The notes beneath the pieces were generated by a model. It saw only the letters and a program-made list of their open reading frames with translations. It was not told where the DNA came from and searched no databases. From contig CAJTGD010000004.1 in assembly GCA_910575475.1 (NCBI GenBank), forward strand, positions 62,001 to 126,000: DNA of 64,000 bases, written 5' to 3'. A program made the translations under genes and the position numbers. Position 1 is the first letter of the stretch, and every line of letters starts with the position of its first letter. Below are positions 43,606 through 52,084 of this stretch, one piece after another. This DNA is from Lachnospiraceae bacterium. GTDB lineage: Bacteria; Bacillota; Clostridia; Lachnospirales; Lachnospiraceae.

Positions 43606-44643
43606 CTACTTCACATCCAGCGTCAGGTCTCTGACGGACTGCCTTTCATAAAAGCATACGTCTACACATCGGATCAGCGGAAAATCAGAATAATCTCCCT
43701 GCATTCTCCTGTACAGGATGCGCGAAGCAGTTTCTCCGATCAAAGACAGATTCTGCGCCAGGGAGGTGATGGGCGGATACATACTGCGGAACAGAGGATC
43801 ATCGTCAAAGGTGACTACAGAGACATCTCCGGGGATGGAGCAGCCGGAGGTACTGGCCTCCATCAGGCCTCCAAGGGCGCTTAAATAATTGGTGAAAAAG
43901 ATCGCGGTGGGAGATTCTTTGCTTTCCATCAGCTGCCGGAAGTGCCTTTTCCCTTCATTGATGGCATCCTGGTTTGTTGAGAATCGGATGGATTCCGGGT
44001 AAGTAATGGAGTGGATCCCTGCTTTTTCATATACATCCCGGAAACCCTGGATTCGTTCGGCCACAGGACTGGAATTATAGGCCGGATCCAGGATATGGAC
44101 TCTTTGATGCCCTTTTTTCAGCAGATACCGGGCCAGCAGAGCGCCGCCGTTATAGTTGTCCGATACCACACAGTCCACAGGCGGATGGCCTATTGCGACA
44201 GGATTCTGGTCCAGAGCTACGACAGGGATATTTTCCGCCTGCAGAAGGCGGTATCGGTCATCCAGCAGATTGGCAAGCAGGATGATCACCCCGTCGATCT
44301 TACGGACGATCAGATCCTGCAGGAGCTCGTTTTCGATCTGCGTGTCATGGGAATAGGAGCAGGTAATGACCGTATAATTATAGTTTACAAAAAACTGCGA
44401 TACGGCGCTGATGATCGTTCCCCAGAAATAATTGCCCAGGTCGGAAACAAGGATGGCGACGGTCATGGTACGCTTGGAACGCAGCAGCTGGGCGGTGCGG
44501 TTCGGCCTGTAATTCAGGTGTGCGATGGCCTCTTCAATGCGGAGGCGGTTCTTTTCCTGGATTTTTTTGTTGTTAAGATATTTGGAAATGGTAGCCAGGG
44601 AAAGGCCGGTCTCTCTGGCGATATCTTTGATCGTGACTTTCAT
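43606..44643 (-). CDS. LacI family regulator of the fucoside locus
   Basis: The 345-residue regulator has a helix-turn-helix at the N-terminus (TIKDIARETGLSLATISKYLN, hinge YRPNRTAQLLRSKRT) and a sugar-sensing domain (VAILVSDLGNYFWGTIISAV; TAIFFTNYLSALGGLMEA; VSVVTFDDDPLF). It lies between the first GH29 gene and the importer operon, and near-identical palindromes (AAAACG-N3-CGTTTT) lie at both promoters, so it is the probable repressor of both. It is divergent from the importer operon. The regulator at 52085 is a paralogue with a similar recognition helix. Confidence 0.92.
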   Translation of the reverse strand: MKVTIKDIARETGLSLATISKYLNNKKIQEKNRLRIEEAIAHLNYRPNRTAQLLRSKRTMTVAILVSDLGNYFWGTIISAVSQFFVNYNYTVITCSYSHDTQIENELLQDLIVRKIDGVIILLANLLDDRYRLLQAENIPVVALDQNPVAIGHPPVDCVVSDNYNGGALLARYLLKKGHQRVHILDPAYNSSPVAERIQGFRDVYEKAGIHSITYPESIRFSTNQDAINEGKRHFRQLMESKESPTAIFFTNYLSALGGLMEASTSGCSIPGDVSVVTFDDDPLFRSMYPPITSLAQNLSLIGETASRILYRRMQGDYSDFPLIRCVDVCFYERQSVRDLTLDVK

Positions 44644-44799
44644 GTGCTCCTCCGTTCTGCCATGCCGGACCAGGACTGTATGATTTCCGCAAAGCTTCTG
44701 AGTGATGAAGGCATTATACGGAACGTCGGATAAATCTGCCGCTTGGCTGGCGCGATACTCACGGCAGAGTTCATCGGCTGTGAGTATAAATATACAATT

Positions 44800-44828
44800 A
44801 TTTTATCATGAGAAGAAGAAATGCTCAA
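44800..44828 (-). promoter_or_regulatory. promoter of the fucoside LacI gene
   Basis: On the minus strand TTGAGC (44823-44828) and TAAAAT (44800-44805) are spaced 17 bp. It is divergent from the promoter at 44927-44955. Two half-like operator stretches (near 44840-44855 and 44870-44880) lie between them. Confidence 0.5.
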
Positions 44829-44926
44829 CAGCAAACAAAAGTGAAACGATTTTTGTTATTTTTAGACAAAAACGTTTACTGTATCTTGTGCAATCATACT
44901 AAAATCAAGTAAAATGCACAACTTTA

Positions 44927-44955
44927 TTGACATTTTTTTGTGAGAAGGTTATAAT
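44927..44955 (+). promoter_or_regulatory. consensus promoter of the fucoside importer operon
   Basis: A perfect TTGACA (44927-44932), 17 bp, and a perfect TATAAT (44950-44955). A fully consensus promoter implies strong expression unless repressed; the operator directly downstream supplies that control. The gap 44644-45046 holds this, the operator and the divergent LacI promoter. Confidence 0.85.
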
Positions 44956-44963
44956 AAACCTAC

Positions 44964-44978
44964 AAAACGAAACGTTTT
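44964..44978. promoter_or_regulatory. LacI-type operator at the importer promoter, perfect palindrome AAAACG-AAA-CGTTTT
   Basis: The site begins about 8 bp after the -10 box, so it covers the transcription start. It is the reverse-complement form of the site at 42161-42175. Confidence 0.8.
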
Positions 44979-45046
44979 ACTTCTGCAGATGTAAACTATT
45001 ATGCACTAATCAACTAAAAATCTAAAGAAAAATGGAGGGATTTATT

Positions 45047-46456
45047 TTGAAAAAGAAATTAGTGGGGCTTCTTTTGACGGCAGCGATGCTTGTAACGGCA
45101 CTGGCAGGATGCGGCAACGGCGATTCTTCATCTTCTGACAATGGGGACGGTGCAGATTCAGGTGCAGGAGATACGGCGGCGGAGTCTGACGCAGACGCCG
45201 GAGCAGGGGCAGATTATGATGTGGAGAACAGGGAGTATAAGGATGTGAACATCACGATCCATACCAGATGGGATGTGGGAGATGTTTCCGGCCCTCTGTA
45301 CCAGGCGATCGTAGAAGGCTTCATGGAGAAATATCCGGGGATCACAGTAGAGCAGATCAATATCCCGACAGAGTCTGAGTGGCTGAATTCAGAATCCGTG
45401 CTGATGTCCGATCCATCCTCCATGCCGAATGTGCTCGTAGAATACGGCGGCTCCAGAACCGCGGAATATGTGAAGTCCAACCTGATCGTGAAGATGGATC
45501 CGTATTATGAGCAGTATCCGGAGTGGGGGGAGAGCTTCAACTCCCTGGGCGAAAGTCTGACAGACTACAGTTCTTATGGGATGGAAGGAAGTTATGGCGT
45601 ACCGTTTACAGCATACCAGGTGATGCTGTTCTATAACGAGGACATCCTGAGTGAAAATGATATCGATCCCCAGAGCCTTGAGAGCTGGGATGACCTGATG
45701 GCGGCATGCGAGAAGCTGAAAGCAAACGGAGTACAGCCGTTTGACATGGGCGAAAAGGATGACTACCGTTTCGGACATCTGCATTCCGCACTGAATTATA
45801 AAACATTTGGCTGTGACATGGCAGAGAAGCTTGGAAGCCGTGAAGTTGCTTACGACGGCGACGAACAGAAAGAGATCTATCAGATGATCATTGATGCCAG
45901 CGACAAAGGATATCTTGGAACCAACCTGCTGGGCAATGACGACGGACAGGAGAGAGCGCTTTTCAACACCGGAAAGGCAGCATTCCTGTTTATGGGAACC
46001 TGGTTCTGCGCAGAGGATCATACGGGACTGGAGCTTTTTGAAAATGAAAAGATCCATGCGCTCCGTATGCCTTATGTAAATGAAGAATTTAAGCTGCACG
46101 ACATGGGCGGCGGAAATGAAGCTTACTATGTAGTAGATACAGGCGATGCGGATGAAGTGGCAGCTTCCGTATTATTCCTGAAGTATATGACCAGCGAGGA
46201 CGTGGTGAAGGAATTCGTAAAGGGATATCCGACTCCGGTTTGTGTTAATGTGGAATCAGAGGGAGGCAATTACCTGAGTCAGGAAGCTTCTGCGATCATA
46301 GCAGAGACAGCGGATGTCCGCGGCGATATCGAGAACTACGACAGTGCGACACATATGATCAATACAGTCCGCCAGGCACTCCAGGGGATCGCGATGGGCG
46401 ACGACGCGGAGAAGGTCGGCAAGACCGTTGTGGATACGATCGCTCAGTATGAGTAA
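45047..46456 (+). CDS. sugar ABC transporter substrate-binding lipoprotein (fucoside locus)
   Basis: The 469-residue protein has a lipoprotein signal ending LVTALAGC (Cys22) and a Ser/Asp/Gly-rich linker. It then has the type-1 solute-binding fold (VNITIHTRWDVGDVSG; SMPNVLVEYGG; YGVPFTAYQVMLFYNEDIL; AAFLFMGTWF). The start is taken as TTG 45047, because the ATG 15 bp upstream is itself part of the ribosome binding site (ATGGAGGG). It should bind a fucosylated oligosaccharide, given the linked fucosidases. No ATPase gene is present, so a shared MsmX-type ATPase is likely. Confidence 0.88.
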   Translation: MKKKLVGLLLTAAMLVTALAGCGNGDSSSSDNGDGADSGAGDTAAESDADAGAGADYDVENREYKDVNITIHTRWDVGDVSGPLYQAIVEGFMEKYPGITVEQINIPTESEWLNSESVLMSDPSSMPNVLVEYGGSRTAEYVKSNLIVKMDPYYEQYPEWGESFNSLGESLTDYSSYGMEGSYGVPFTAYQVMLFYNEDILSENDIDPQSLESWDDLMAACEKLKANGVQPFDMGEKDDYRFGHLHSALNYKTFGCDMAEKLGSREVAYDGDEQKEIYQMIIDASDKGYLGTNLLGNDDGQERALFNTGKAAFLFMGTWFCAEDHTGLELFENEKIHALRMPYVNEEFKLHDMGGGNEAYYVVDTGDADEVAASVLFLKYMTSEDVVKEFVKGYPTPVCVNVESEGGNYLSQEASAIIAETADVRGDIENYDSATHMINTVRQALQGIAMGDDAEKVGKTVVDTIAQYE

Positions 46457-46549
46457 GAGCGGATCCTCAGAAACAGTTTTTGCAGATCAGGCGCTGTGCC
46501 CTCTAAGGCGCAGCGGCCGCGGGGATAAAATATAAAACAGCTTCTTAGA

Positions 46550-46593
46550 TACGTGGGCATTGTAAGAGGAAAGTGCTTTACAATGTCCACGTA
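46550..46593 (+). promoter_or_regulatory. 16-bp intergenic hairpin between binding-protein and permease genes
   Basis: TACGTGGGCATTGTAA (46550-46565) and TTACAATGTCCACGTA (46578-46593) pair over all 16 positions, with one G-U in RNA. It has no T run. The position matches the hairpin at 12457-12491 in the other importer operon, so it is likely to stabilise the upstream message or reduce read-through. Confidence 0.7.
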
Positions 46594-46615
46594 CTGAGTT
46601 TTGGAGGTGGACTGT

Positions 46616-47515
46616 ATGTTTTTTAAATCAAGTAAATATCGAAAAGCATATTTAAAATCCATGCTTTTCGTCCTGCCCGGCGTTGCGATCACCGTAATCT
46701 TTGTGATCTACCCGGTGATCAATACATTCTGGTTATCCCTGAATGATTGGAACGGCGTCGCGACAGCTCCGGTGACATGGGTAGGGCTTGACAACTACAT
46801 CAAAGTATTTACAAGTGAGAAGTTCTGGAACAGTATGCTGAACGCGCTCTATTTCATGATCGGAGGATTTGTGGTCCTGATGCCGATCGCGTTCGGAATG
46901 GCGCTCCTGGTTACGTCAAAGATCAAATTTACAAAATTTTTTAAAGCATCCTATCTGATGCCCGTCATGCTGGGAACAACAGCCGTAGGTCTGATGTGGA
47001 CCTTCATGCTGAACTCTGATTTCGGTATTTTTGCCCAGTTCTTACGGGCGATCGGGCTGGAAAACCTTGTGATCAACTGGCTGGCTACGCCGACGGTCAA
47101 TATCTGGTGCGTGGTCCTGGTCAATGAGTGGATGTACGCCGGCTACAACATGCTGATCTTTGCCGCAGGTATTGTCGCCATACCGGAGGATGTGCATGAC
47201 GCGGCGCTGCTGGACGGCTGTACCGGACTGAAAAAGATCATTTACATTATCGTGCCTCTCTGTAAAAATATGTTCATGGTATTCTCCGTGCTCTGTGTGA
47301 CCGGATGCCTGAAGGCATTTGATATCGTATGGGCAATGACAAACGGAGGCCCGATGGATTCCAGTGCGACTCCTGCGGTGCTCCTTTACACACAGGGCTT
47401 TCAGTACAAGCTGATGGGCCGGAGCAGTGCCATCGGGATCATCCTTCTGGTGCTGGGCCTGGTGTTATCTGTTTTCCTGAACAATGTGATTTTCAAACAG
47501 GACAAAGATCTGTAA
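46616..47515 (+). CDS. sugar ABC transporter permease (MalF/CUT1 type)
   Basis: The 299-residue protein has six membrane segments. The coupling loop DAALLDGCTGLKKIIYIIVPLCKN lies near 199-222. GGAGGTGG at 46603-46610 fixes the ATG at 46616. It pairs with the next permease to import the sugar bound by the upstream lipoprotein. Confidence 0.9.
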   Translation: MFFKSSKYRKAYLKSMLFVLPGVAITVIFVIYPVINTFWLSLNDWNGVATAPVTWVGLDNYIKVFTSEKFWNSMLNALYFMIGGFVVLMPIAFGMALLVTSKIKFTKFFKASYLMPVMLGTTAVGLMWTFMLNSDFGIFAQFLRAIGLENLVINWLATPTVNIWCVVLVNEWMYAGYNMLIFAAGIVAIPEDVHDAALLDGCTGLKKIIYIIVPLCKNMFMVFSVLCVTGCLKAFDIVWAMTNGGPMDSSATPAVLLYTQGFQYKLMGRSSAIGIILLVLGLVLSVFLNNVIFKQDKDL

Positions 47516-47543
47516 GCAGACGCTGCAGAGAAAGGAGACATGC

Positions 47544-48383
47544 ATGAAGAATAAGAAAGGCATGAATAAACTGGGGGCAGGCATTCTGTATCTGGTGGCG
47601 ATCTTTTTGGCCGCGGCTACATTCCTCCCGCTGATCATTACGTTACTTTCTTCATTTAAAACAAATGAAGATCTGCTTTTAGGGATGTTTTCCCTGCCGG
47701 AGACCTGGAAATTCAGCAACTATCCCGATGCGATCCGGACGGCGGATGCGATCCGCTCCATAGGAAATTCTCTTTTTGTCGCGATCGCGACGCTGATATT
47801 AACGGTCGTGGTCGCGCTTCCCGCAGCCTATGTACTGGCAAGAAAACCATATACATATCTGAAGGGCATTTATTTTCTTTTTATGGCAGGAGTGATGGTT
47901 CCGGTCCATACGACACTGGTATCCATATCCAAGATATCAAGTACGCTGGGGGCAAGGAACAGCTATGCATTTCTGATCATTATTTATGTTGCGTTTAATT
48001 TATCACAGGCGATCTTCCTGTTTACCGGTTATATCAGAGGCCTGTCCAGAGAACTGGATGAGGCGGCCAAGATTGACGGCTGCGGAGACTTAAGGCTTCT
48101 GGTGAGCATCCTGGTGCCGATCTGCAAGCCGATCCTTGCAACGGAAGCAATCCTGGTATTTATCTATGGATACAGCGAGCTGATCTTCTCTTTGATCCTG
48201 ATATCCGACAGCACCAAATATACGGTATCCAGAGCAATGCTTAATTTTACGAGTAACTTTACGACAAGCTACGGTCCGCAGTTTGCTTTTGTGATCATGT
48301 CCATGATCCCGATGCTGATCATCTACCTTGTACTTCATGAAAAGGTAGAATCAGGCATTCTTGCAGGTGCGGTCAAGGGGTGA
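47544..48383 (+). CDS. sugar ABC transporter permease (MalG/CUT1 type)
   Basis: The 279-residue protein has six membrane segments, the EAA loop DEAAKIDGCGDLRLLVSILVPICKP near 171-195, and the family C-terminus (VESGILAGAVKG). AAAGGAGA lies before the ATG. It starts 28 bp after the first permease, and the second GH29 gene follows 30 bp later, so import and fucose removal are on one transcript. Confidence 0.9.
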   Translation: MKNKKGMNKLGAGILYLVAIFLAAATFLPLIITLLSSFKTNEDLLLGMFSLPETWKFSNYPDAIRTADAIRSIGNSLFVAIATLILTVVVALPAAYVLARKPYTYLKGIYFLFMAGVMVPVHTTLVSISKISSTLGARNSYAFLIIIYVAFNLSQAIFLFTGYIRGLSRELDEAAKIDGCGDLRLLVSILVPICKPILATEAILVFIYGYSELIFSLILISDSTKYTVSRAMLNFTSNFTTSYGPQFAFVIMSMIPMLIIYLVLHEKVESGILAGAVKG

Positions 48384-48413
48384 TTTCCACACAGATTCGA
48401 CAGGGAGGTTAAG

Positions 48414-49877
48414 ATGAATAAAAAAGAATATTTACAGCATATTGAAGACGTGATCGCACAGGGATCGTATACAGATACCTGGGAGTCGCTCTGCGAGCAT
48501 CCGGTGCCGAAATGGTATCAAAAAGGAAAGTTCGGGATCTTCATCCACTGGGGCGTATACAGCGTGCCGGCATTTGGAAATGAATGGTATCCGAGAAATA
48601 TGTATATCAAAGGTTCCAAAGAGAATCTCCATCATGTGGAGACTTACGGCTCTCTGGATCAATTCGGATATAAAGATTTTATCCCTATGTTTCAGGCGGA
48701 AAAATTTGATCCGAAGGAATGGACGGAGCTTTTTGAGGAAGCAGGAGCAAAGTTTGTAGTTCCGGTTGCGGAGCACCATGACGGCTTCCAGATGTATGAC
48801 AGCGAGTATTCCGAGTGGAATGCGGCGAAGATGGGACCGAAACGAAATATACTGGAAGAACTAAAAACGGAAGCAGAGAAAGCCGGCATCGTGTTCGGAG
48901 CGTCTTCCCACCGCGCGGAGCATTACTGGTTCTTCAACGGAGGCAGGCAGATCCCGGAATCCGATGTGAACCAGGGGGAGGCTGACGGCCTGTATGGTCC
49001 GGCTATGGGGATTACCCGTGACATGAACAGCATTTATGATAATCCGCCTTCGGAAGAATTTATGCAGGACTGGCTTGTCCGGACTTGTGAGCTGGTTGAG
49101 AGATATCAGCCGAAGCTTCTGTTCTTTGACTGGTGGATCCAGCAGTATGCATGGAAGCCCTATCTGCGGAAATTTGCTGCTTTTTACTATAACCTGGCAG
49201 AGCAGTGGGGAGCGGAAGCTGCGATCGACGCAAAGTTTGACGCATATGTATTTGGAAGCGCGGTCAATGATCTGGAAAGAGGACAGTTGGATCACATTAC
49301 GCCGGACTTCTGGCAGGATGATACCTCGGTGGCGAAAAATTCCTGGGGATATACGGTCGGCAATGACTATAAGGATCCTTCGGACATTGTTCTGGATCTG
49401 GTGGATGTGGTCAGCAAAAACGGCGCGCTGCTCCTGAACATCGGCCCGAAACCGGACGGCACGATCCCCGACGAGGACGCCCATATTTTGAGAGAAGTGG
49501 GAAAATGGCTGAAGGTCAACGGGGAAGCGATCTACGGAACGAAGTACTGGAAGGTATTCGGGGAAGGTCCTACGGATGTTCCGGAAGGACATTTTACAGA
49601 TACATACAGTAAGGACTACACTTCCGAAGATATCCGTTTTACAAGCAGGGCAGACCACATTTATGCGATCGTCATGCACTGGCCCGAGGACGGGGAGATA
49701 TCCATCCGGTCTCTTGGCAATGACTATCGATATTTAAAATCAACGATCCGGGATATCCAGATACTTGGAACGGACCACCATCCGGATTTTCACAGAAATG
49801 AAACGCTGGAGATTTCCTGCGGGATCAAGCTGGATCCGGGACGCATGCCGGTGGTCTTAAAGATTACGATTGACTGA
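48414..49877 (+). CDS. alpha-L-fucosidase (GH29), larger type
   Basis: The 487-residue enzyme has the GH29 pattern: KWYQKGKFGIFIHWGVYSVPAF near 35-55, PVAEHHDGFQMYDSEYSEWNA near 119-139, a HRAEHYWFFN segment, and PKLLFFDWWIQQ with the likely nucleophile Asp239. The FDWW form and N-terminal extension differ from the first GH29 gene, so linkage preference may differ. It is cytoplasmic by absence of a signal peptide and is co-transcribed with the importer. GGGAGGT lies before the ATG. Confidence 0.9.
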   Translation: MNKKEYLQHIEDVIAQGSYTDTWESLCEHPVPKWYQKGKFGIFIHWGVYSVPAFGNEWYPRNMYIKGSKENLHHVETYGSLDQFGYKDFIPMFQAEKFDPKEWTELFEEAGAKFVVPVAEHHDGFQMYDSEYSEWNAAKMGPKRNILEELKTEAEKAGIVFGASSHRAEHYWFFNGGRQIPESDVNQGEADGLYGPAMGITRDMNSIYDNPPSEEFMQDWLVRTCELVERYQPKLLFFDWWIQQYAWKPYLRKFAAFYYNLAEQWGAEAAIDAKFDAYVFGSAVNDLERGQLDHITPDFWQDDTSVAKNSWGYTVGNDYKDPSDIVLDLVDVVSKNGALLLNIGPKPDGTIPDEDAHILREVGKWLKVNGEAIYGTKYWKVFGEGPTDVPEGHFTDTYSKDYTSEDIRFTSRADHIYAIVMHWPEDGEISIRSLGNDYRYLKSTIRDIQILGTDHHPDFHRNETLEISCGIKLDPGRMPVVLKITID

Positions 49878-49898
49878 TGGAAAGAAAAGAGGTTTGAT

Positions 49899-51221
49899 AT
49901 GGCAGCGAAACATTATACAGGAACATGGGCTTCTGTTCAGACGCACACGGTACCGAAGTGGTACGATGACGCAAAGTTTGGCATTTTTATCCACTGGGGG
50001 ATCTACTCTGTTCCCGCTTATGCGCCGCATACGTGGGAGCTGGGAGCCGCGGAAGCGACAGACTGGTTCTGCAACAACCCTTATGCGGAGTGGTATTATA
50101 ATTCTGTCAATGTAGGACGGGGACCGGGATATGAGCATCATGTGCGGAACTATGGAGCGGATTTCAAGTACGAGGATTTTATCCCCATGTGGAAAGCGGA
50201 AAGCTGGGACCCGGGGCAGTGGGCAGAGGTTTTCAAAAAAGCGGGCGCGCAGTATGTGGTCCTGACGACCAAGCATCATGACGGATTCTGCCTTTTCCCA
50301 AGCCGGTATACGGAGTTCAACTCTGTGAAAATGGGGCCGGGGAAGGACATCACCGGAGAACTGACAAAGGCTGTCAGAAACGCGGGGCTGCGGATGGGAT
50401 TGTATTATTCGGGACTGATCGACTGGCAGTATGCCAATGATCCGATCTTTGAGGACGACGACCTCTTCGGAACGGCAAGCCCCACCTATGCGTATGCGGA
50501 CTATTCCTACAACCAGATGATGGAGCTGATCGATACCTATGAGCCGAGCGTGTTCTGGAATGATATCGGGTGGCCGAAGCAGAGTGAGGAGGCAATGCCT
50601 TATCTGTTCGCCCATTATTACAACAAGGTGCCGGAGGGCGTGGTCAATGACCGTTTCAACGGAAGGTATTATGATTTTCTGACAAAGGAATATCAGGCAG
50701 GCAAGATGGACAGAAGCCAGAAATGGGAAATGTGCAGAGGAATGGGCTTATCCTTCGGATATAATGAGATCGAAGGGGACGATGAGCTTTTGTCCGTACC
50801 GAAGCTGATCCATCTGCTGATCTCTACGGTTGCCAATAATGGAAACCTGCTTCTGAACATCGGCCCCAAAGCAGACGGGACGATCCCGGCAGAGCAGATC
50901 AGGAGATTGGAGATCCTGGGAAGCTGGCTTGCGGTGAACGGAGAAGGAATCTATGGAACCCGCTGCAGCGAGAGAGAATCAGAAATACGCGGTGACGGCC
51001 TGGAGCTGCACTATACAAGAAAGGATCATGTACTCTATGTATTTGCGGACGGATTGAAGGAAGGAAGCAATACGTTCTGTATTCCGGGCTTTACGGGAAG
51101 CTTAAAAGCGATGGATCCGCGGGTACAGATCGAAACAGAGCCTGCGCAGGAAGGACTGTGTGTTACGGTCAGGAATTATCAGGCGGACATGTACGCGGTC
51201 GGACTGACATCAGAAGGATGA
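49899..51221 (+). CDS. alpha-L-fucosidase (GH29)
   Basis: The 440-residue enzyme is a third GH29 protein: KWYDDAKFGIFIHWGIYSVPAYAP near 24-47, VLTTKHHDGFCLFPSRYTEFNS near 121-142, YYSGLIDW, and SVFWNDIGWP with the likely nucleophile Asp222. A C-terminal beta domain is present. It lies 21 bp after the second GH29 gene and ends the operon at a terminator. Three GH29 genes suggest several fucose linkages (for example on mucin, milk or plant oligosaccharides) are handled in the cytoplasm. Confidence 0.9.
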   Translation: MAAKHYTGTWASVQTHTVPKWYDDAKFGIFIHWGIYSVPAYAPHTWELGAAEATDWFCNNPYAEWYYNSVNVGRGPGYEHHVRNYGADFKYEDFIPMWKAESWDPGQWAEVFKKAGAQYVVLTTKHHDGFCLFPSRYTEFNSVKMGPGKDITGELTKAVRNAGLRMGLYYSGLIDWQYANDPIFEDDDLFGTASPTYAYADYSYNQMMELIDTYEPSVFWNDIGWPKQSEEAMPYLFAHYYNKVPEGVVNDRFNGRYYDFLTKEYQAGKMDRSQKWEMCRGMGLSFGYNEIEGDDELLSVPKLIHLLISTVANNGNLLLNIGPKADGTIPAEQIRRLEILGSWLAVNGEGIYGTRCSERESEIRGDGLELHYTRKDHVLYVFADGLKEGSNTFCIPGFTGSLKAMDPRVQIETEPAQEGLCVTVRNYQADMYAVGLTSEG

Positions 51222-51236
51222 TATAAGGTCAATTAG

Positions 51237-51277
51237 AAAAAGCTGTCATTTCACAGTAATGTGGAGGGCAGCTTTTT
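51237..51277 (+). terminator. terminator of the fucoside importer operon
   Basis: AAAAAGCTGTC (51237-51247) and GGCAGCTTTTT (51267-51277) pair over 11 positions with one wobble or mismatch. The 3' arm ends in five Ts. Confidence 0.8.
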
Positions 51278-51278
51278 C

Positions 51279-51323
51279 ATACCATCGTATGCAGAAAGGC
51301 TGCCAGTGGCAGGCTTTCTGTAT
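51279..51323. repeat. dispersed palindromic element, copy 3
   Basis: It is identical to copy 1 (27719-27763) over the 45-bp core and begins 2 bp after the operon terminator. Unlike copies 1 and 2 it is not between convergent genes, but it is still at a gene 3' end. Confidence 0.85.
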
Positions 51324-51419
51324 TGTGTGATATTGCATTGATTTTCAGCGAAAAAGCAGATATACTGTTATTAGTGGTTGTGGTAAATGTTTTTAAAACT
51401 GTCTGAAGGAGGAATCATT

Positions 51420-51659
51420 ATGGCACCTACAAGTGCAGTGATCAGTGATATGCTGAATCATTTAGAGGAAGAAGATTATAGAACTGCAATCAGCTTTATA
51501 GAATATTTGGCATCCTCACGTAAGAAAAAAAGGGTTGAGGAAAGTAAAAATACTCTTGCGGAAATTCAAAAAATGTTTGTGGAAGATAAAGGATGGGATT
51601 CGGAAGAAAGCATGATTGAGGATATGGCAGCATTTAGAAGGGAACGGATGAATTTATGA
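51420..51659 (+). CDS. antitoxin of a PIN toxin-antitoxin pair
   Basis: The 79-residue, acidic, probably helical protein (SAVISDMLNHLEEEDYRTAISF, then SSRKKKRVEESKNTLAEIQKMF) precedes a PIN-domain toxin whose ATG overlaps its stop (ATGA at 51656-51659). Order, size and overlap are those of antitoxins that hold a PIN ribonuclease inactive and repress the operon. GAAGGAGGA precedes the ATG at 51420. The N-terminal part probably contacts DNA or the promoter and the C-terminal part wraps the toxin. Confidence 0.75.
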   Translation: MAPTSAVISDMLNHLEEEDYRTAISFIEYLASSRKKKRVEESKNTLAEIQKMFVEDKGWDSEESMIEDMAAFRRERMNL

Positions 51660-52051
51660 AGATAATGCTTGATACAAATGTGCTTATATCAGCTTTGGTA
51701 TTTGGCAGGAGGGCAGGAAAATTGCTCAATATGTTGTTTGAATCAGAGCATGAACTATATGTTTCCGAGTATATCGATCAGGAGTTTCAGGAGAAGCTAA
51801 AAGAAAAATGGCCTGCTAAAGCTGAAAGGGTATATGATCTATACAGGCAGTTAGATATCCGATTTTGTAAAAGTACAGAAGAAAGGCTGGGTGAATTACG
51901 GGACAGAAAAGATATCCCAGTGCTGAGTGATGCATTGTATCATGAAATGGATATTATTTTATCCGGGGATAAGGATTTTTTGGAAGCTGATTTAGAAAGG
52001 CCGATCGTATATTCTCCATCGATGATGTTGGAATATCTTGAAATGCGCTGA
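51656..52051 (+). CDS. PIN-domain toxin (putative ribonuclease)
   Basis: The 131-residue protein has the PIN fold: MLDTNVLISALVFGR with Asp6, an acidic pair in RDRKDIPVLSDALYHEMDII, and LSGDKDFLEAD near 101-111, which together bind Mg at the active site. Such toxins cleave RNA when the antitoxin is degraded. It overlaps the antitoxin gene by 4 bp and is followed 33 bp later by a LacI gene in the same direction. Codon use is more AT-rich than the fucosidases, consistent with acquisition of the module. Confidence 0.85.
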   Translation: MKIMLDTNVLISALVFGRRAGKLLNMLFESEHELYVSEYIDQEFQEKLKEKWPAKAERVYDLYRQLDIRFCKSTEERLGELRDRKDIPVLSDALYHEMDIILSGDKDFLEADLERPIVYSPSMMLEYLEMR

Positions 52052-52084
52052 AGCGCAAAAAGAAATGAAGGGGGGGAAGAGCAT

